A stretch of DNA of 64,000 nt, taken from contig NZ_CP098023.1 of NCBI RefSeq assembly GCF_030440425.1, forward strand, positions 2,097,501 through 2,161,500, read 5' to 3'. Source of the DNA: Microbulbifer sp. MI-G (lineage in GTDB: Bacteria; Pseudomonadota; Gammaproteobacteria; Pseudomonadales; Cellvibrionaceae). The notes below the pieces were generated by a model, which did not search any database, had not been told where the DNA came from, and worked only from the letters and a program-made list of their open reading frames with translations. The translations under genes were made by a program, and so were the position numbers. Below, piece by piece: positions 46,521-55,444 of the stretch (position 1 is the first letter of the stretch; each line of letters begins with the position of its first letter).

Positions 46521-48368
46521 ATGAATAACATTATCCAGCTTGCCGTGCGTACACTTATCTTGGCTACGTTTGCCATTCCAATTGTATCCAATGCCAGCCA
46601 GGGTGAAGAATTCGTTCCGCAGTGGGCCAAAAAGGTCGTTTGGTACCAGATTTTCCCGGAACGTTTCCGCAATGGCGACACCAACAACGACCCTGCTATG
46701 AAGGACATACTCGGCGCAGATCCCCAGGAGCCGCCGAAACAGTGGCAGGTCCACCCCTGGGGTAGTGACTGGTACAAGTTACAGGCTTACGAGAAAGCTA
46801 ATGGTGAACCGGAGTTGTGGAAACACCTTTTGCGGCGCCGTTACGGCGGTGATCTGCAGGGAGTTATCGATAAACTCGATTATCTGAAAGCGCTCGGCAT
46901 CAGCGCCATCTACCTCAACCCGGTATTTGATGCCCCTTCCCTGCACAAATACGATGGGGCTAGCTATCACCATGTCGACCCCACTTTCGGCCCTGACCCG
47001 GCAGGTGATCGAAAACTAATGGCCACAGAAGACCCTCTGGATCCATCGACCTGGGTCTGGACCAGCGCTGATGAGCTGGCATTGAACCTGATTGATGAGG
47101 CGCACAAACGGGACATCCGAATCCTATTCGATGGCGTGTTCAACCATATGGGCATCAATAGTTTTGCCTTTCAACATCTGCGGCAGCACCAGCAGGCGTC
47201 CCCCTATAAGGACTGGTTTATCGTGGAATCTTTTCGGGATGATAAAACCGGTAGCAAATTTAAATATTCCGGCTGGTTCGGCGTGGACTCGCTTCCGGAA
47301 TTTAGAGAGGATGAAAACGGGCTGGTCAAAGGCCCGAGAGACTATGTATTTGCCGCTACCGAGCGCTGGATGAATCCGAAAGGCAAGGGCATAGAGCATG
47401 GCATTGATGGCTGGCGGCTGGACGTGGCCTTCGAGGTCCATCACAATTTCTGGAAGGCCTGGCGCAGCCATGTCAAGTCGATCAATCCCGAGGCCTACTT
47501 GACCGCCGAGATTGTCGATGTACCGGAAAATGTAAAGCCTTATTTTCAGGGCGACGAATTCGATGGTGAGATGAACTACAATTTTGCTTTCACCGCGGCA
47601 GAGTTCTTTTTCAACCCACCGGACATGAATATCAGTGTCAGCGCGCTTGACCGCAAGCTGGCCGACCTCAGGGAGCTCTACCCAAAGGGTGTCGCCTATG
47701 TGGTGCAAAACCTGTTTGGCAGCCATGATTCCAACCGCATCGGTTCACATATAGTGAATCGCGGTATCGGCAACTTCCGGGATTGGGGAAACTACTTCTC
47801 TAGATCACAGGTCACCAATAATCCCGGCTATGTTGTCAGGAAGCCCAATGAGCATGAAATTCAACTGCAAAAGCTTTTCGCTATCTTCCAGATGACTTAT
47901 GTAGGTGCGCCGATGATCTACTACGGCGATGAAGTGGGCATGTGGGGCGCAAACGATCCGGATACACGCAAGCCGATGATATGGCCGGACATTGAGTATG
48001 ATGATGAAGTCTATCTGCCCGATGGCAGCAAGCGCTCCCCCGATCAGGTTAGTGTTAATACCGACCTGTTAAGACATTATCGCAACCTGATTCATATCCG
48101 CAACCAGAATCCGGCACTGCAACTGGGCGATTTTCAATCGGTGTTAATTGACGATAAGCGCCGGCTTTACGGCTATCACCGGGTGCATCAAAACAACCAG
48201 GTGTTGGTTATACTGAACAAGGGTTCGCAGACAAATACTATTTCGGCGGAGATTCTTGGCGATTCAACCTGGCTCGATGTGCTGAATTGTCAAAAAGACA
48301 ATTTCGACCAGCGGCGTGGCAAGATAGTGATCCCTGCGCACGACGGTCTGATTCTAGTGCGACAGTAA
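46521..48368 (+). CDS. GH13 neopullulanase/cyclomaltodextrinase-like enzyme, secreted
   Basis: A 615-residue glycoside hydrolase with a signal peptide (ILATFAIPIVSNASQ). The barrel shows KVVWYQIFPERFRNGD, LDYLKALGISAIYLNPVF, nucleophile Asp301 in GWRLDVAFE, acid/base Glu330 in LTAEIVD and Asp403 in FGSHDSNR. The wording of these regions, especially FPERF and GWRLDVA, is that of the neopullulanase/cyclomaltodextrinase subfamilies, which hydrolyse cyclodextrins, pullulan or maltodextrins. No CBM is visible. I chose ATG 46521 for the signal peptide; a GTG at 46500 is in frame. It could degrade the products of the upstream CGTase-like enzyme. Confidence 0.86.
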   Translation: MNNIIQLAVRTLILATFAIPIVSNASQGEEFVPQWAKKVVWYQIFPERFRNGDTNNDPAMKDILGADPQEPPKQWQVHPWGSDWYKLQAYEKANGEPELWKHLLRRRYGGDLQGVIDKLDYLKALGISAIYLNPVFDAPSLHKYDGASYHHVDPTFGPDPAGDRKLMATEDPLDPSTWVWTSADELALNLIDEAHKRDIRILFDGVFNHMGINSFAFQHLRQHQQASPYKDWFIVESFRDDKTGSKFKYSGWFGVDSLPEFREDENGLVKGPRDYVFAATERWMNPKGKGIEHGIDGWRLDVAFEVHHNFWKAWRSHVKSINPEAYLTAEIVDVPENVKPYFQGDEFDGEMNYNFAFTAAEFFFNPPDMNISVSALDRKLADLRELYPKGVAYVVQNLFGSHDSNRIGSHIVNRGIGNFRDWGNYFSRSQVTNNPGYVVRKPNEHEIQLQKLFAIFQMTYVGAPMIYYGDEVGMWGANDPDTRKPMIWPDIEYDDEVYLPDGSKRSPDQVSVNTDLLRHYRNLIHIRNQNPALQLGDFQSVLIDDKRRLYGYHRVHQNNQVLVILNKGSQTNTISAEILGDSTWLDVLNCQKDNFDQRRGKIVIPAHDGLILVRQ

Positions 48369-48635
48369 GGCATTTTACCTACTAATAATCTTGATCATTC
48401 CGGCACTTTCGACCTTAAAGGAACGTAAAGGAGAGGGAGGGAATTCGTATTGATCGAATGTAACACACGAGTTTCTTTCCACCTTCACCAGTCGCTTCTA
48501 GCAAGTCAGGTAGGGGAGGGCGTTACTCACTGGGATTTTGCAGCAGTTGAATCTGATCAACCCTAATTGGAAGGCTTTAATCCGGTTATCAAAGCCTATC
48601 GGGGGTTTTGGTCACGGTTCAGTCAGCTGAACTTA

Positions 48636-49925
48636 CTATACTCGCCGCATCCTTCCAGAAGCTGCACGCTCTTTATCGTCTGCATGGACATATTCTTTAT
48701 CTGTCGTACTCAGTTTCCCATGCCCCAAGTCTGCTGACAGGTCTTTAAGCGCTCTAGTATCCACATCCATTGAGGCACCGGTATGACGAAGCCAATGAGT
48801 TGAAGTGGCCAAGAGGACCTTCGCATCATCTTCAAAGCCATCTCGGGCCATATTTTCACTTGCCAAATCAAATGCCTCTTGGGCCAGCATTGCGATTGTT
48901 CGTGCTCGCAGCCCTGGATTATGTTTTCGCATCGAGTGGAGTAGGGGAGAAGATTCTCCAACCGCAGGTAATCCGTCCAAGCCACGACTTAGACGATAAC
49001 GTCGTAAATAGTCAAGAAAGTCGACTGGTACGCTCACTTTTCTCTTTTTATTGCCTTTCCCAAACGCGATAAACCACCAGTCATCCTCCTCCCTGAAAAA
49101 ATCTCCCATCTTAGGGCTCCAGTTTGGCCGGCACGACAATTCACTGACACGTAAATAAAGACTCTTCATAACTGCAATGATAAAAAGATTCCGCTCCCAT
49201 ATCGGATCTTGGTCGGCCTTCATTCTGGTACTCTCTAGAACATACTCCCACTGTAGTGCCGATAGGCGCTTAACCGAATTGTTGGACACATCAACGATTA
49301 AATGAGGGGAAGCCTTTTTTACCGCTGCAATTGCGTTCCCAAAAGCGTAATCCTCCTCAACCAGATGATTGTATAAAACGCTCAGGTTTGAAAACACTTC
49401 CCTAAGGGATTTCTGCGCAAGGGCGTAATTGCCAGAGTCTGGTTTAATAGCGGTGTCTGGAATACTCCTCATTAATTCCTTGCGTTCAGCCTTACTTAAT
49501 TTTACGACAAATGGTCTCCAATTCTGATTGGGCTTCTTCTGGCCGCTCTTAGACTCAAACCTCCTGCAAACTCGGACAGCAATCCAGCTTTTGGGGGGGT
49601 TGACAACGAAATCGATGTACGCTTCGATATCCCGTTTTTTCATCAAGGCAACTGATTTACCGTGAATACACCAGGCCCACAGTAAAAAACGTTCAGATTC
49701 ACTCCTAAAGGCATTGTAAGTTGCTTCAGATCGCCGACATTTACTCCAGAGAAAGTCCTTTGCATGCCAATAATCGTCAATAGCTTCCGGAACAGGTCCA
49801 TCAGCTATCGAATTGACAAATGTCTTAACTGCGGGAATGTCTTCTGGAAACAGAATACTGCGCTTTAGGGCATAGAATGGGCGGTATGAGTCAAATAGCG
49901 GAACCGCTTTAAAACACTGAGACAT
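48636..49925 (-). CDS. Tyrosine recombinase / phage-type integrase
   Basis: A 429-residue site-specific recombinase. An N-terminal SAM-like core-binding region (about residues 45-170) precedes a catalytic domain with arginine in SLYLRVSELSCRPNW, lysine in GKGNKKRKV, the HWLRHTGAS box, and the LGHGKLSTTDKEYVHAD segment with the nucleophilic tyrosine. All catalytic residues appear to be present. No phage, excisionase or tRNA gene is adjacent. A perfect 19-bp inverted repeat lies 38 bases upstream of its start. It may have mobilised neighbouring accessory DNA, or be a self-standing recombinase. Confidence 0.88.
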   Translation of the reverse strand: MSQCFKAVPLFDSYRPFYALKRSILFPEDIPAVKTFVNSIADGPVPEAIDDYWHAKDFLWSKCRRSEATYNAFRSESERFLLWAWCIHGKSVALMKKRDIEAYIDFVVNPPKSWIAVRVCRRFESKSGQKKPNQNWRPFVVKLSKAERKELMRSIPDTAIKPDSGNYALAQKSLREVFSNLSVLYNHLVEEDYAFGNAIAAVKKASPHLIVDVSNNSVKRLSALQWEYVLESTRMKADQDPIWERNLFIIAVMKSLYLRVSELSCRPNWSPKMGDFFREEDDWWFIAFGKGNKKRKVSVPVDFLDYLRRYRLSRGLDGLPAVGESSPLLHSMRKHNPGLRARTIAMLAQEAFDLASENMARDGFEDDAKVLLATSTHWLRHTGASMDVDTRALKDLSADLGHGKLSTTDKEYVHADDKERAASGRMRRV

Positions 49926-49962
49926 AGAGCATCGCGAAGTAATTTGGTGCTTGAAATCATAG

Positions 49963-50004
49963 CTCTTTTATTTCCAATAGTAAACACTATTGGAAATAAA
50001 AGAG
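49963..50004. repeat. Perfect 19-bp inverted repeat with 4-base loop
   Basis: CTCTTTTATTTCCAATAGT at 49963-49981 and its exact complement at 49986-50004 surround AAAC. It is AT-rich and lacks a flanking T-run in either direction, which is not typical of an intrinsic terminator. It sits between the integrase start and the end of the DUF4397 gene, so a recombination site, an autoregulatory operator or an unusual terminator are all possible. Confidence 0.7.
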
Positions 50005-50098
50005 GGGAGAAATACTACTGCTTCTGAGCGCCGGACAAAACCTGACACTTAGAGTCCAGGAACATGGGTACGGCGCTCATTGATATTCGCGATAGGCC

Positions 50099-51517
50099 CT
50101 ATTCACCCAGCAAGGTGACTGCAATCAATGGTGCACCGGTTTCACTGGCTGATGGATCACGGGCGATCACCGTATAATTCTTGCCGGCGTTTAAATCCAG
50201 TGGACCCGTTTGAAATGCGATTACCGTATCATCATTCGCTGCCGTAACTGTCACTACATAGACACCCTCAGGAATCGGTAACTGACTGGTAGCTGTTCCA
50301 TAGGCCAGATCTTCAATAACCGGTTCAGAATTACCAAGGTCAATGCTTTCTGTCAGGTAGATATCCACCGGAATATTTTTGGCGATTTCATATGACCCGT
50401 GAATAACACGTAGTCGGGCCTCGGTTGCCACAGTGCGACGATCATCAACGGTTAGTAATGCTTCCAACGTTTCATCGACCAAACTGCCGATAGCCACTGC
50501 GGTATAACTGGTTCCCTGTTGCAAAGACAGCTCTTCCAGTTGAATAGGCGCTACGGTATTATCGCTGTCCGCAGCTACGGTAATATCATAGTTGCCAGCA
50601 GGAGCTGCCAGACTATTGTAGGTGCTGTTTTCTGGATAAGATAATGCATCAATCACTTCAATCCCATTTACCAAAACATCGACTTTAGGTGTGTCGAGGG
50701 AATTGTGTACCATTCTGACTTCAGCACCGACTCCGGTGTCGTAGAGAATACCAGCACCCTCAGCATCAATGGCCAGTAAATTCACCGGGTTTGCACCAAT
50801 CCCTGTTGTGTTCTCAATTGCTGCTACCAGTAAATCAGTTCCCTCTGCTAGCGATAAGGTTCCGCTATCATACACTACAGTACTGTCACCATTCGGGGTA
50901 ATTCTCACCTGATACTCCCCAGCGGCTACAAGTAAAGGGGCGGAATTGTCGCCAAAACCAATATCTATAGGGGTAATTTGACCCAGGGGTTGACCCGGGG
51001 CACCAATATAAATATCCACATTTCCCACCTTAGGGGCGATATGGAGGAGATTGAGACGAATATTACCTGACCCAATATCGGATATTTCACTGCCAATAAC
51101 TTTGGATTTGATATTGATCTCATTGCCATCCAAAAGCTTGTCATATGCAATCACGTCGGTCAGAGTGTCATCTTCCAACGTCAGGGTCACAGGCCCGATT
51201 ACGCTTAATTCTGTGCCATCCGGTAAAATGCCCCTGACTTCAACCTGTAGATCACCGGCAGGCACCTCAGTCAGACCGGTAGAGGTTGAGTAATCTACAT
51301 CGCCCTGAAAAAGCTCTCCATCCACATACAAGTTTACCGGTGGTGCATCGGGGGATGCGTGCGTAACCCGTATTAGTGCGGTCGCATTATCTGGCGTGGG
51401 AGGTGGTAAAAGAGTCAAACTGTCATCATCATCATTTGAGCAGCCGGAGATTATTAGTAGCATGATGGGAACGAATAAAAGTGTTATTATTCTGGTTGAA
51501 TGTATTGATGCACGCAT
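50099..51517 (-). CDS. Lipoprotein with DUF4397 repeats
   Basis: A 472-residue exported lipoprotein: signal peptide with lipobox LIISGC, lipidated Cys26 followed by SNDDDD. The mature part consists of four beta-sandwich-like repeats of the DUF4397 type, each with a strand such as VNLYVDGELF, VDIYIGAPGQPLG, VDVLVNGIEVI and VDIYLTESIDLG, then a segment of the form VPAGDLQVEV. The family is found on cell surfaces and its function is not established. The gene stands alone, convergent to nothing close by, and points toward the integrase gene. Confidence 0.82.
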   Translation of the reverse strand: MRASIHSTRIITLLFVPIMLLIISGCSNDDDDSLTLLPPPTPDNATALIRVTHASPDAPPVNLYVDGELFQGDVDYSTSTGLTEVPAGDLQVEVRGILPDGTELSVIGPVTLTLEDDTLTDVIAYDKLLDGNEINIKSKVIGSEISDIGSGNIRLNLLHIAPKVGNVDIYIGAPGQPLGQITPIDIGFGDNSAPLLVAAGEYQVRITPNGDSTVVYDSGTLSLAEGTDLLVAAIENTTGIGANPVNLLAIDAEGAGILYDTGVGAEVRMVHNSLDTPKVDVLVNGIEVIDALSYPENSTYNSLAAPAGNYDITVAADSDNTVAPIQLEELSLQQGTSYTAVAIGSLVDETLEALLTVDDRRTVATEARLRVIHGSYEIAKNIPVDIYLTESIDLGNSEPVIEDLAYGTATSQLPIPEGVYVVTVTAANDDTVIAFQTGPLDLNAGKNYTVIARDPSASETGAPLIAVTLLGE

Positions 51518-51999
51518 TGTATTTATCCTGAAGATTGCCCAAGTGTGCCATTAATACGTACGCAACAAGTATCTGGATTCATTTTCCTTGAGATTTGGTT
51601 ATTATTCGTTGAAAAATAGCCTGATTTTTAGATAAGATTCTACGGTCATTGTTTATTTTTGGAAATTTACATTAAAAATCAATGGGTTATATATAAAGGG
51701 CCGGATTTTTACACCGGCGCGCCCTGCCCTATCCACTCAATTCCGGATAGCCAAAAGTCTCAATAAGCCATGCCACTTTGATATAACACCCGTTGAGGCA
51801 GTCAATGCTCAGCATTTAAAAATACTCAAAAATTGTCCGCCCCTCCCTGTAAACACAGGATAGTGGAGAATAATACGATGGTATTTTGTACACTTGTCAA
51901 GTCCCGGCTTTCTGTAAGATTATTGTTTATGATTTGACTGTATCTGGCATCAACACTAAGGGTGAGTCAGAACCAAACCGAAAATAACAAGGTGCTGTC
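51518..51999. other. Divergent intergenic region
   Basis: About 480 bp between the divergent DUF4397 lipoprotein and glyoxalase-like genes. AT-rich near the first gene. I see no gene, RNA or strong inverted repeat; both promoters must lie here. Confidence 0.4.
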
Positions 52000-52692
52000 A
52001 TGAAAACACGTTGTAGCCATGTTTTACTATGGGTAAAGGAGATTCACCAAGCAGTGCGGGACTTTCGCCAGCTTGGGTTCACAGTAGACTATGCGACAAA
52101 GGAAAAAAAAGCCCAGCACGCTCATGTTTGGTTTCGTGAAGGCGCCATTATAGAGCTGTTAACATCACCACCGAATGCACGTTATTTCAAATGGTTAATT
52201 GATATTTTTGCGGGCCGGGGGGCAGGAAACAGGATGATGCGTTGGTCGCAGGAGGGAGAGGGTTTTTGCGATGTTGCCTTGGTGAGTGACGATTTCGATA
52301 ATGATCTGTCAACACTGAAGCGTGCGGGTATTGCTATGGGACGTGTGGTGCCATGGCGCCGCACTAAACCAGACGGCCAGCAAACCAGCTTTCGATTTGT
52401 TTACCCTCGTACTGAGCGACTGCCGTTTATTGTGAGTCCTTATAATCCATCGCAACATCCCGAAAAAACTGAGCATGAAAATGGTGCGGAAAGTTTAAGC
52501 AAGGTGCGTATGGAGGTCAGTGAAGAAGACTGGCAGGCAGTGAAATGCCTCACGGCCGGCGATCCCACATTCATCATAACACCCGGCCCCAAAACTATGG
52601 TCACAGGTATTGAGATTGCCTGCCTCAAGAAAGCTTTGGATCCTGCATTATTACACGGTGCAGTTATTGAAGTCAGCTCGACTGATACTTAG
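52000..52692 (+). CDS. VOC-superfamily (glyoxalase-like domain) protein
   Basis: A 230-residue protein with a glyoxalase/dioxygenase-fold pattern: CSHVLLWVKEIHQAVRDF at the start with the first-strand histidine and the typical helix, HVWFREGAIIELL with a metal-ligand-like glutamate, and FCDVALVSDDFDNDLSTLKRAGI for the second half. It fits the Glyoxalase_3 type of cytoplasmic VOC proteins, whose substrates are varied. It stands alone; function is not assignable from context. Confidence 0.75.
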   Translation: MKTRCSHVLLWVKEIHQAVRDFRQLGFTVDYATKEKKAQHAHVWFREGAIIELLTSPPNARYFKWLIDIFAGRGAGNRMMRWSQEGEGFCDVALVSDDFDNDLSTLKRAGIAMGRVVPWRRTKPDGQQTSFRFVYPRTERLPFIVSPYNPSQHPEKTEHENGAESLSKVRMEVSEEDWQAVKCLTAGDPTFIITPGPKTMVTGIEIACLKKALDPALLHGAVIEVSSTDT

Positions 52693-52773
52693 TCTGTTGT
52701 AAATTGTCCGTGATGTAGTTCAGACTAACTCTATAATACTTGACCATGGTTCATTTTTGAATAAAGCTGTAAT

Positions 52774-52807
52774 CTCAACGAGCAGCGCATTAGCGCAGCC
52801 CGTTGAG
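52774..52807. terminator. Hairpin between convergent VOC and FG-GAP genes
   Basis: CTCAACGAGC (52774-52783) pairs with GCCCGTTGAG (52798-52807) with one mismatch, and the inner GCGC-ATTA-GCGC extends it. Position between convergent stop codons fits a bidirectional terminator. Confidence 0.55.
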
Positions 52808-52823
52808 TGCCATCCTAATTGGA

Positions 52824-55427
52824 TTAATCTGTTTCAGGATTGGAATTTTTAACAGCAAACTTACTCGCCGCAATACTTTCTCCCACTAAATCACAAGGCA
52901 TTACACCTTTTCCTCGATACAGGCAAATCAAATCATTCTTTACAGGTTTTTGGAGCATGTAACTATCCAATTTATCAGCTCCAGAAGGCCATCTGACTTG
53001 CAACTTTTCCACGCTCTCTTTGCCCAAGCCCACCAGTAAATCTCCGCTGTAACTGCTGAAACTCGGACCGCCAATATTGATTCTTCTAACAATAGTATTG
53101 TTTACTACCACCTTCGCACCAACACCGAATATATTCGGAGACTCTGAGTCAATGAGGCGAATTTTTACCCAATTGGCGATGTCCGCCTCCACAACCCCAC
53201 CATTGATATAGACAAAGGTTTTTCCCGATTCAAAGTTAGTGGGCGGATGCCTAAGCTTGTCTGTTCCTGGCAATGCCATCACTTGCCCATTGAAACTCAC
53301 TTTCAAATTTCGTGCTTCAGGCGATAACGAGTTATAGCCACTGGCATGAGTGACAACAAGATCAGCAAATCCGTCATCATTTAGATCGCCGGAAATCATA
53401 CCTACAGCTGCCTCATGCATCCTAAAGATGTCGCGAATTTCTCCTTTTTTTGCAGCCTCCAATCCCATCTCGGAAAAGGAGTCAATATCATTGATGTAGA
53501 TGTAATCGCGTTTATGCCATCCGGTCCCCGGCGCCTTCCGCCTCGGTGGTTCATGGTCATAGTCCATATAATCAATATCCATAAGGCGATATTCAAATGT
53601 CTTATCGTGAAACTTAAAATTCCCCGGTGAGCTGCTATTCACTAATAATCGGCCCGGCCCCCCCGAGAAATCACCACCCATGCCGTCATTGCCTCTTGTC
53701 AAGGCACCGGCCAGATAAATATCCAGATCGCTGTCATTGTCAATATCCATCATCACTGGTCCCCAGGAAAACTCCAAACCACTTAAGCCGTCCTTGAAAC
53801 GCATCTCTTCATAAAAATCATAGTGCTTGGGCATCACATTGTTCTTGTTGACCATGTCGGGGGGAATAACTTCGGAATGTACCACTCTGGTATCCAGGGT
53901 GACGTCCTTTAGACCGGAGTCCTCCGTGTAGCTCAATAAGATGTTATGCAGAGTGCTTTGTCCCAGTGGATAATTAATCTGAGATCTCGGCATACTGGCC
54001 ATTTCTTTGCCGGAATTCACAAATAGTGCTGTGTTTCTAATGGAAGCCACTTGGCTGCCACAGTTGGTGGCCAGTAGTTCCGCATGACCGTCACCATCCA
54101 GGTCGCCACTTTCCACGCCCATCCAGCAGCCCTCCCACAGAGGGGAGTCGAATTGGGTATCTCGTCGATAGGTGTTTCCCTTATTGTTTTCATATACTCG
54201 CAGTCTGGGCCCACCAACATCGTTGGCAACAACCAGGTCCGGCCAGCCATCATCATTCCAGTCTGTTAGTTGCGCAGACCAGCTATGATCGGCTTCTTCG
54301 CCTACCTTTTTACCATTGACTATTTGTTCCGCCCTGGAAATGACTTTTTTCAATGGCAAACTATAACTTCCATGTGGCAAGGCTTCTTCCTCGTATAGCC
54401 CCGCAACCTTCATTTCCAAAGCTTTATCTATAAAAGTGAGTTCACCAGTTTCTACTAGCTGATTTATATAGAGCTGATTGCGGTTACCTGCAAAGGTTTC
54501 CATACCAAAACCAAAATAATCAAAATCCAAGAAATTGGAAACATAGATATCCAGATCGCCATCTCGATCTATATCAGCCACAGTGGCACTTTGCGAGTCC
54601 CAACGACCTCCGACGCCGGCTTTTTCCGTCATATCAACCCATTCTGGAATACCATCATGGTCTTTATCTCCGAGGTTGATAAAGAGCCGGTTACTGCCCT
54701 CCCATTCTTCTTTATCGCCAAAATTCACCTTGACATTGAGGCCATCTTCCATCCCAACACGCAAAAAAGGAGGTGCCATAAAGAGAAGAGGTTCTTTCGA
54801 GTTCCTGTCTTCACGCCCCAGATTGGTTTCTACCGGGTAAAAAGGCATAGCAGTTTCCTCATTCTGTACCGCCATGCCATAGTGCGCATTAAGCACATAA
54901 AGATCCATAAGACCATCGCCGTTCAAGTCTGCCGCAACGGCTGCTCGAGCGATACGTCCCACAGAAAATTCATTGTCTTTTATCCCTTTTCTTGGTAAAT
55001 ATTTATTCTCAATAAGCAATTCTTCCCGAATATAATGTCGATTTTTACCAACCAGTTCCTGTATCGGGGTCAAGACCGGGTTTCCCTTGCTATCAACCCC
55101 CTGGTTGATAAACAAAGTGTTAGGTAAAGCGGGCACATTGCTATTGGTCAACACGCCCTGCTTTGAAGTCGCCTTATAAACTGGTCTACCGTCATGGGGT
55201 AAATAAAGGTCCAGAAGGCCATCATTATTTGCGTCGAACAGGGTTGCGCCTTCAGAAAATATACTGGTATTGTGCTTGCCACGAAAGCCGAGGGAAATAC
55301 CAATTTCCCGAAACGGCTTTATGGTTTCTTCTTCAATATTTTTATCATTCCTTTCTCCTGCATAAAGTTCCGATACATGGGCAGACAATAAGCCGATTAG
55401 ACAAATTAATGAAAATCTAATTTTCAT
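52824..55427 (-). CDS. CRTAC1-like FG-GAP/VCBS repeat protein with ASPIC/UnbV domain
   Basis: An 867-residue exported protein: signal peptide ending near SELYA, then at least seven FG-GAP calcium-binding loops (for example DANNDGLLDLYL, DLNGDGLMDLYV, DIDRDGDLDIYV, DWNDDGWPDLVV, DIDNDSDLDIYL, DLNDDGFADLVV), forming a seven-bladed beta-propeller, and a C-terminal ASPIC/UnbV domain (GVGAKVVVN, FSSYSGDLLVGLG, LQVRWPSG). Such CRTAC1-type proteins are often beside TonB receptors in marine bacteria; function is not known. It is the last gene of the leftward string, 17 bases after the unrecognised protein gene. Confidence 0.87.
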   Translation of the reverse strand: MKIRFSLICLIGLLSAHVSELYAGERNDKNIEEETIKPFREIGISLGFRGKHNTSIFSEGATLFDANNDGLLDLYLPHDGRPVYKATSKQGVLTNSNVPALPNTLFINQGVDSKGNPVLTPIQELVGKNRHYIREELLIENKYLPRKGIKDNEFSVGRIARAAVAADLNGDGLMDLYVLNAHYGMAVQNEETAMPFYPVETNLGREDRNSKEPLLFMAPPFLRVGMEDGLNVKVNFGDKEEWEGSNRLFINLGDKDHDGIPEWVDMTEKAGVGGRWDSQSATVADIDRDGDLDIYVSNFLDFDYFGFGMETFAGNRNQLYINQLVETGELTFIDKALEMKVAGLYEEEALPHGSYSLPLKKVISRAEQIVNGKKVGEEADHSWSAQLTDWNDDGWPDLVVANDVGGPRLRVYENNKGNTYRRDTQFDSPLWEGCWMGVESGDLDGDGHAELLATNCGSQVASIRNTALFVNSGKEMASMPRSQINYPLGQSTLHNILLSYTEDSGLKDVTLDTRVVHSEVIPPDMVNKNNVMPKHYDFYEEMRFKDGLSGLEFSWGPVMMDIDNDSDLDIYLAGALTRGNDGMGGDFSGGPGRLLVNSSSPGNFKFHDKTFEYRLMDIDYMDYDHEPPRRKAPGTGWHKRDYIYINDIDSFSEMGLEAAKKGEIRDIFRMHEAAVGMISGDLNDDGFADLVVTHASGYNSLSPEARNLKVSFNGQVMALPGTDKLRHPPTNFESGKTFVYINGGVVEADIANWVKIRLIDSESPNIFGVGAKVVVNNTIVRRINIGGPSFSSYSGDLLVGLGKESVEKLQVRWPSGADKLDSYMLQKPVKNDLICLYRGKGVMPCDLVGESIAASKFAVKNSNPETD

Positions 55428-55444
55428 AATATTTTCCGATATTT

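Noticed and set aside
48369..48635. Possible tRNA or attachment site beside the integrase
   Set aside because: I looked for a cloverleaf and for a tRNA 3' end near the integrase and found none. A duplicated attachment site may exist outside the window.
52824..55427. FG-GAP repeat DNA considered as a tandem nucleotide repeat
   Set aside because: The repetition is at protein level (calcium loops); the DNA units are too diverged and irregularly spaced to be a tandem repeat or CRISPR-like array.
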